From: Betaproteobacteria bacterium
GTDB taxonomy: Bacteria > Pseudomonadota > Gammaproteobacteria > Burkholderiales > Burkholderiaceae_D
Assembly: GCA_015655165.1 (NCBI GenBank)
Contig: JAATFN010000008.1
Coordinates: forward strand, 1 to 6,871
Length of the DNA stretch: 6,871 nt
Direction of reading: 5' to 3'
Each line of letters opens with the position of its first letter. Positions within the stretch are counted from its first letter, which is position 1. The translations under genes and the position numbers were made by a program. Of the stretch, positions 5,483-6,871 are shown one piece after another. The notes below the pieces were generated by a model, which ran no database searches, was not told the DNA's origin, and was given only the letters and a program-made list of their open reading frames with translations.

Positions 5483-6502
5483 CTACCCCGGCAATTTGAA
5501 CAATTGTGTTCCAATCCACCATGCGATTGCCGCAACAAACGCTGACGCAGGAATTGTTAATATCCATGCCCAGACAATGCTACCGGCGACTCCCCAACGT
5601 ACTGCCGACAATTTTTTTGAAGCACCCACACCGACAATCGCGCCGGTAATTGTATGGGTTGTCGATACAGGTACACCTAATGCTGTTGCAATAAACAAGG
5701 TAGCAGCACCACCCGTCTCGGCACAAAAACCGCCAATAGGTTTCAATTTGGTAATTTTCTGCCCCATGGTTTTGACGATACGCCAGCCGCCGAACAATGT
5801 GCCACAGCTAATGGCCATATAACAAGACAGAATCACCCACAAAGGCGGCTCTTCAACGCCGGAAAAACCCGCTGCAATCAACAGCATCCAGATAATGCCG
5901 ATGGTTTTTTGTGCATCGTTACCACCGTGTCCCAAACTGTACATGGAAGCAGATACCAGTTGTAATCGTCTAAACCAGACATCGACTTTACGTGGCGTTG
6001 AGCGTACACAAATCCACGAGACCAGCAACATCATGATCGAGCCGAATATAAAGCCCAGTAGTGGTGACAATACAATGAAGATAATGATTTTGATCAAACC
6101 TGACGAAATCAAAGCACCTGTACCGGCTTTAGCAACTGCCGCACCAACAAGGCCACCGATTAAGGCATGGGAAGAAGAAGATGGAATACCATAATACCAA
6201 GTCACCAGATTCCAGAAAATTGCACCAACCAAAGCACCGAATACCACATAGTGATCCACAACATTCGGATCGATCGTGCCTTTACCTACCGACGTGGCAA
6301 CATGCAACTGGTGAAATACCAAAATGGCAGTGAAATTGAAAACGGCAGCCATTGCAACGGCTGTGCGTGGCTTTAATACGCCTGTAGATACAACAGTTGC
6401 AATTGCGTTGGCGGCATCATGAAAACCATTCATGAAATCAAACACCAACGCAAGTAATACGAGCATTGCTAGAATATAAAGGCTAATTTGAACAGTATGC
6501 AT
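5483..6502 (-). CDS. pit: PiT-family inorganic phosphate transporter
   Basis: This is an inner-membrane low-affinity phosphate carrier that, in studied homologues, moves metal-phosphate with protons. It has 339 residues, within the range of the short bacterial PiT proteins, and about ten hydrophobic segments. The two PiT signatures are present as an inverted duplication: FDFMNGFHDAANAIATVVST (21-40) in the N-terminal half and GHGGNDAQKTIGI (191-203) in the C-terminal half. Paired GIPSSSSHALIGGLVG (105-120) and GVPVSTTHTITGAIVGVG (276-293) confirm the family. The MHTVQISL start is the usual one in betaproteobacterial relatives as I recall them; no strong Shine-Dalgarno is seen, which may mean translation depends on the upstream gene. 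It follows the DUF47 gene after 82 bases. The stop is TAG. Phosphate is the likely substrate; sulfate and other related carriers are less likely. Confidence 0.94.
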   Translation of the reverse strand: MHTVQISLYILAMLVLLALVFDFMNGFHDAANAIATVVSTGVLKPRTAVAMAAVFNFTAILVFHQLHVATSVGKGTIDPNVVDHYVVFGALVGAIFWNLVTWYYGIPSSSSHALIGGLVGAAVAKAGTGALISSGLIKIIIFIVLSPLLGFIFGSIMMLLVSWICVRSTPRKVDVWFRRLQLVSASMYSLGHGGNDAQKTIGIIWMLLIAAGFSGVEEPPLWVILSCYMAISCGTLFGGWRIVKTMGQKITKLKPIGGFCAETGGAATLFIATALGVPVSTTHTITGAIVGVGASKKLSAVRWGVAGSIVWAWILTIPASAFVAAIAWWIGTQLFKLPG

Positions 6503-6549
6503 GAAGGTCGTTCTAAGTGAGTCTCTTACCTGGGAACAGCCATTTAAGC

Positions 6550-6578
6550 CGGTGTCATGTCATCAAGAAACGACACCG
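6550..6578 (-). repeat. Inverted repeat between the DUF47 gene and pit
   Basis: CGGTGTC (6550-6556) and GACACCG (6572-6578) are perfect seven-base arms with a 15-base loop, just after the DUF47 stop as read on the minus strand. No T-tract follows in the direction of transcription, so it is not a typical terminator. It could partly attenuate or stabilise the mRNA between the two genes, or be a protein site. Confidence 0.35.
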
Positions 6579-6584
6579 TGCCTA

Positions 6585-6871
6585 TCAGGCGTTTTCAACA
6601 ACGATGCCTTCAACGATATTGGCAACGTCGGCACAACGGTCTGTGACCGTCTCCAAAAGCTCGTAAATCGCTTTTAACTTGATCAGATTACGTACATCTG
6701 GCTCATCACGAAACAATTTGGACATCGCAGCACGCATGACATGGTCGGCATCAGACTCCAGACGGTCGATTTCAATACAGATATCAGTGATTTTTTGGGC
6801 ATTGTCCATGTTGTTTAATAGGACAACTGCAGCCTGAACGCGCTCGGTACAAGTCAGACATAACTCGGCCA
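6585..6871 (-). CDS. DUF47 family PhoU-like protein, C-terminal part
   Basis: This is a PhoU-like helical protein that in many bacteria is encoded next to pit and is thought to modulate phosphate uptake. Only the last 94 residues are in the window. The frame stays open to the right edge, so the internal ATG at 6809 is not the start; it begins outside at roughly twice this length if typical (family about 205-215 residues). Recognisable blocks are ELCLTCTERVQAAVVLL near the edge, ICIEIDRLESDADHVMR, LFRDEPDVRNLIKLKAIYE and the end VANIVEGIVVENA. The alternating acidic and helical residues (EIDRLESDAD) match the PhoU-like helical bundle, whose acidic clusters bind metal in related proteins. It is followed by pit on the same strand, a classic pairing. 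Confidence 0.9.
   Translation of the reverse strand, partial: AELCLTCTERVQAAVVLLNNMDNAQKITDICIEIDRLESDADHVMRAAMSKLFRDEPDVRNLIKLKAIYELLETVTDRCADVANIVEGIVVENA

Noticed and set aside
5316..5822. 168-codon plus-strand frame after the ChaN-like gene
   Set aside because: It runs through the terminator and antisense to the PiT gene, and its sequence is low-information and unlike known proteins.

Overview
The window is 6.9 kb of bacterial DNA of moderate GC content. The genes resemble those of Betaproteobacteria, most likely Burkholderiales of the Oxalobacteraceae type. That placement rests on my recollection of how the HmuT, HmuV, PiT and DUF47 proteins look in that group, not on a search, so the genus is left open. 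I see no mobile element, CRISPR array, tRNA or rRNA.

Layout. Positions 1-83 hold the 5' end of an unrecognised gene on the minus strand that runs out of the window. Positions 84-576 are a non-coding divergent region. Its core, about 203-336, is very AT-rich and carries a good promoter (-35 at 278-283, -10 TATAAT at 302-307). A Fur-box-like site fills the spacer of that promoter. A second Fur-box-like site lies at 396-414, and several inverted repeats follow in the presumed leader.

From 577 to 4427 there is a tightly packed heme (hemin) uptake operon on the plus strand, hmuS-hmuT-hmuU-hmuV: a cytoplasmic heme-handling protein, a periplasmic heme-binding protein, a FecCD-type permease and an ATPase. 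The first two junctions overlap and the third leaves one base, so the genes are probably translationally coupled. A ChaN-family (DUF399) secreted protein follows at 4529-5362, and a perfect 15-bp-stem terminator (5363-5397) closes the unit.

The right end is on the minus strand and converges on the heme operon. It holds a PhoU-like DUF47 gene (5' end outside the window) and then a PiT-family phosphate transporter gene. This is the common DUF47-pit pair for low-affinity phosphate uptake and has no evident functional link to heme.

How the genes work together: an outer-membrane TonB-dependent heme receptor is expected but is not visible here. It would deliver heme to HmuT in the periplasm. HmuU2V2 would then import it, and HmuS would receive or degrade it in the cytoplasm to release iron. 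Fur repression under iron-replete conditions is inferred from the two Fur-like sites. Overall this is a recognisable iron-acquisition locus. The less ordinary points are the two-site control region, the long leader, the missing receptor, a Tat-like signal on HmuT and a ChaN-like protein without a lipobox. I did not find a convincing new biological system.
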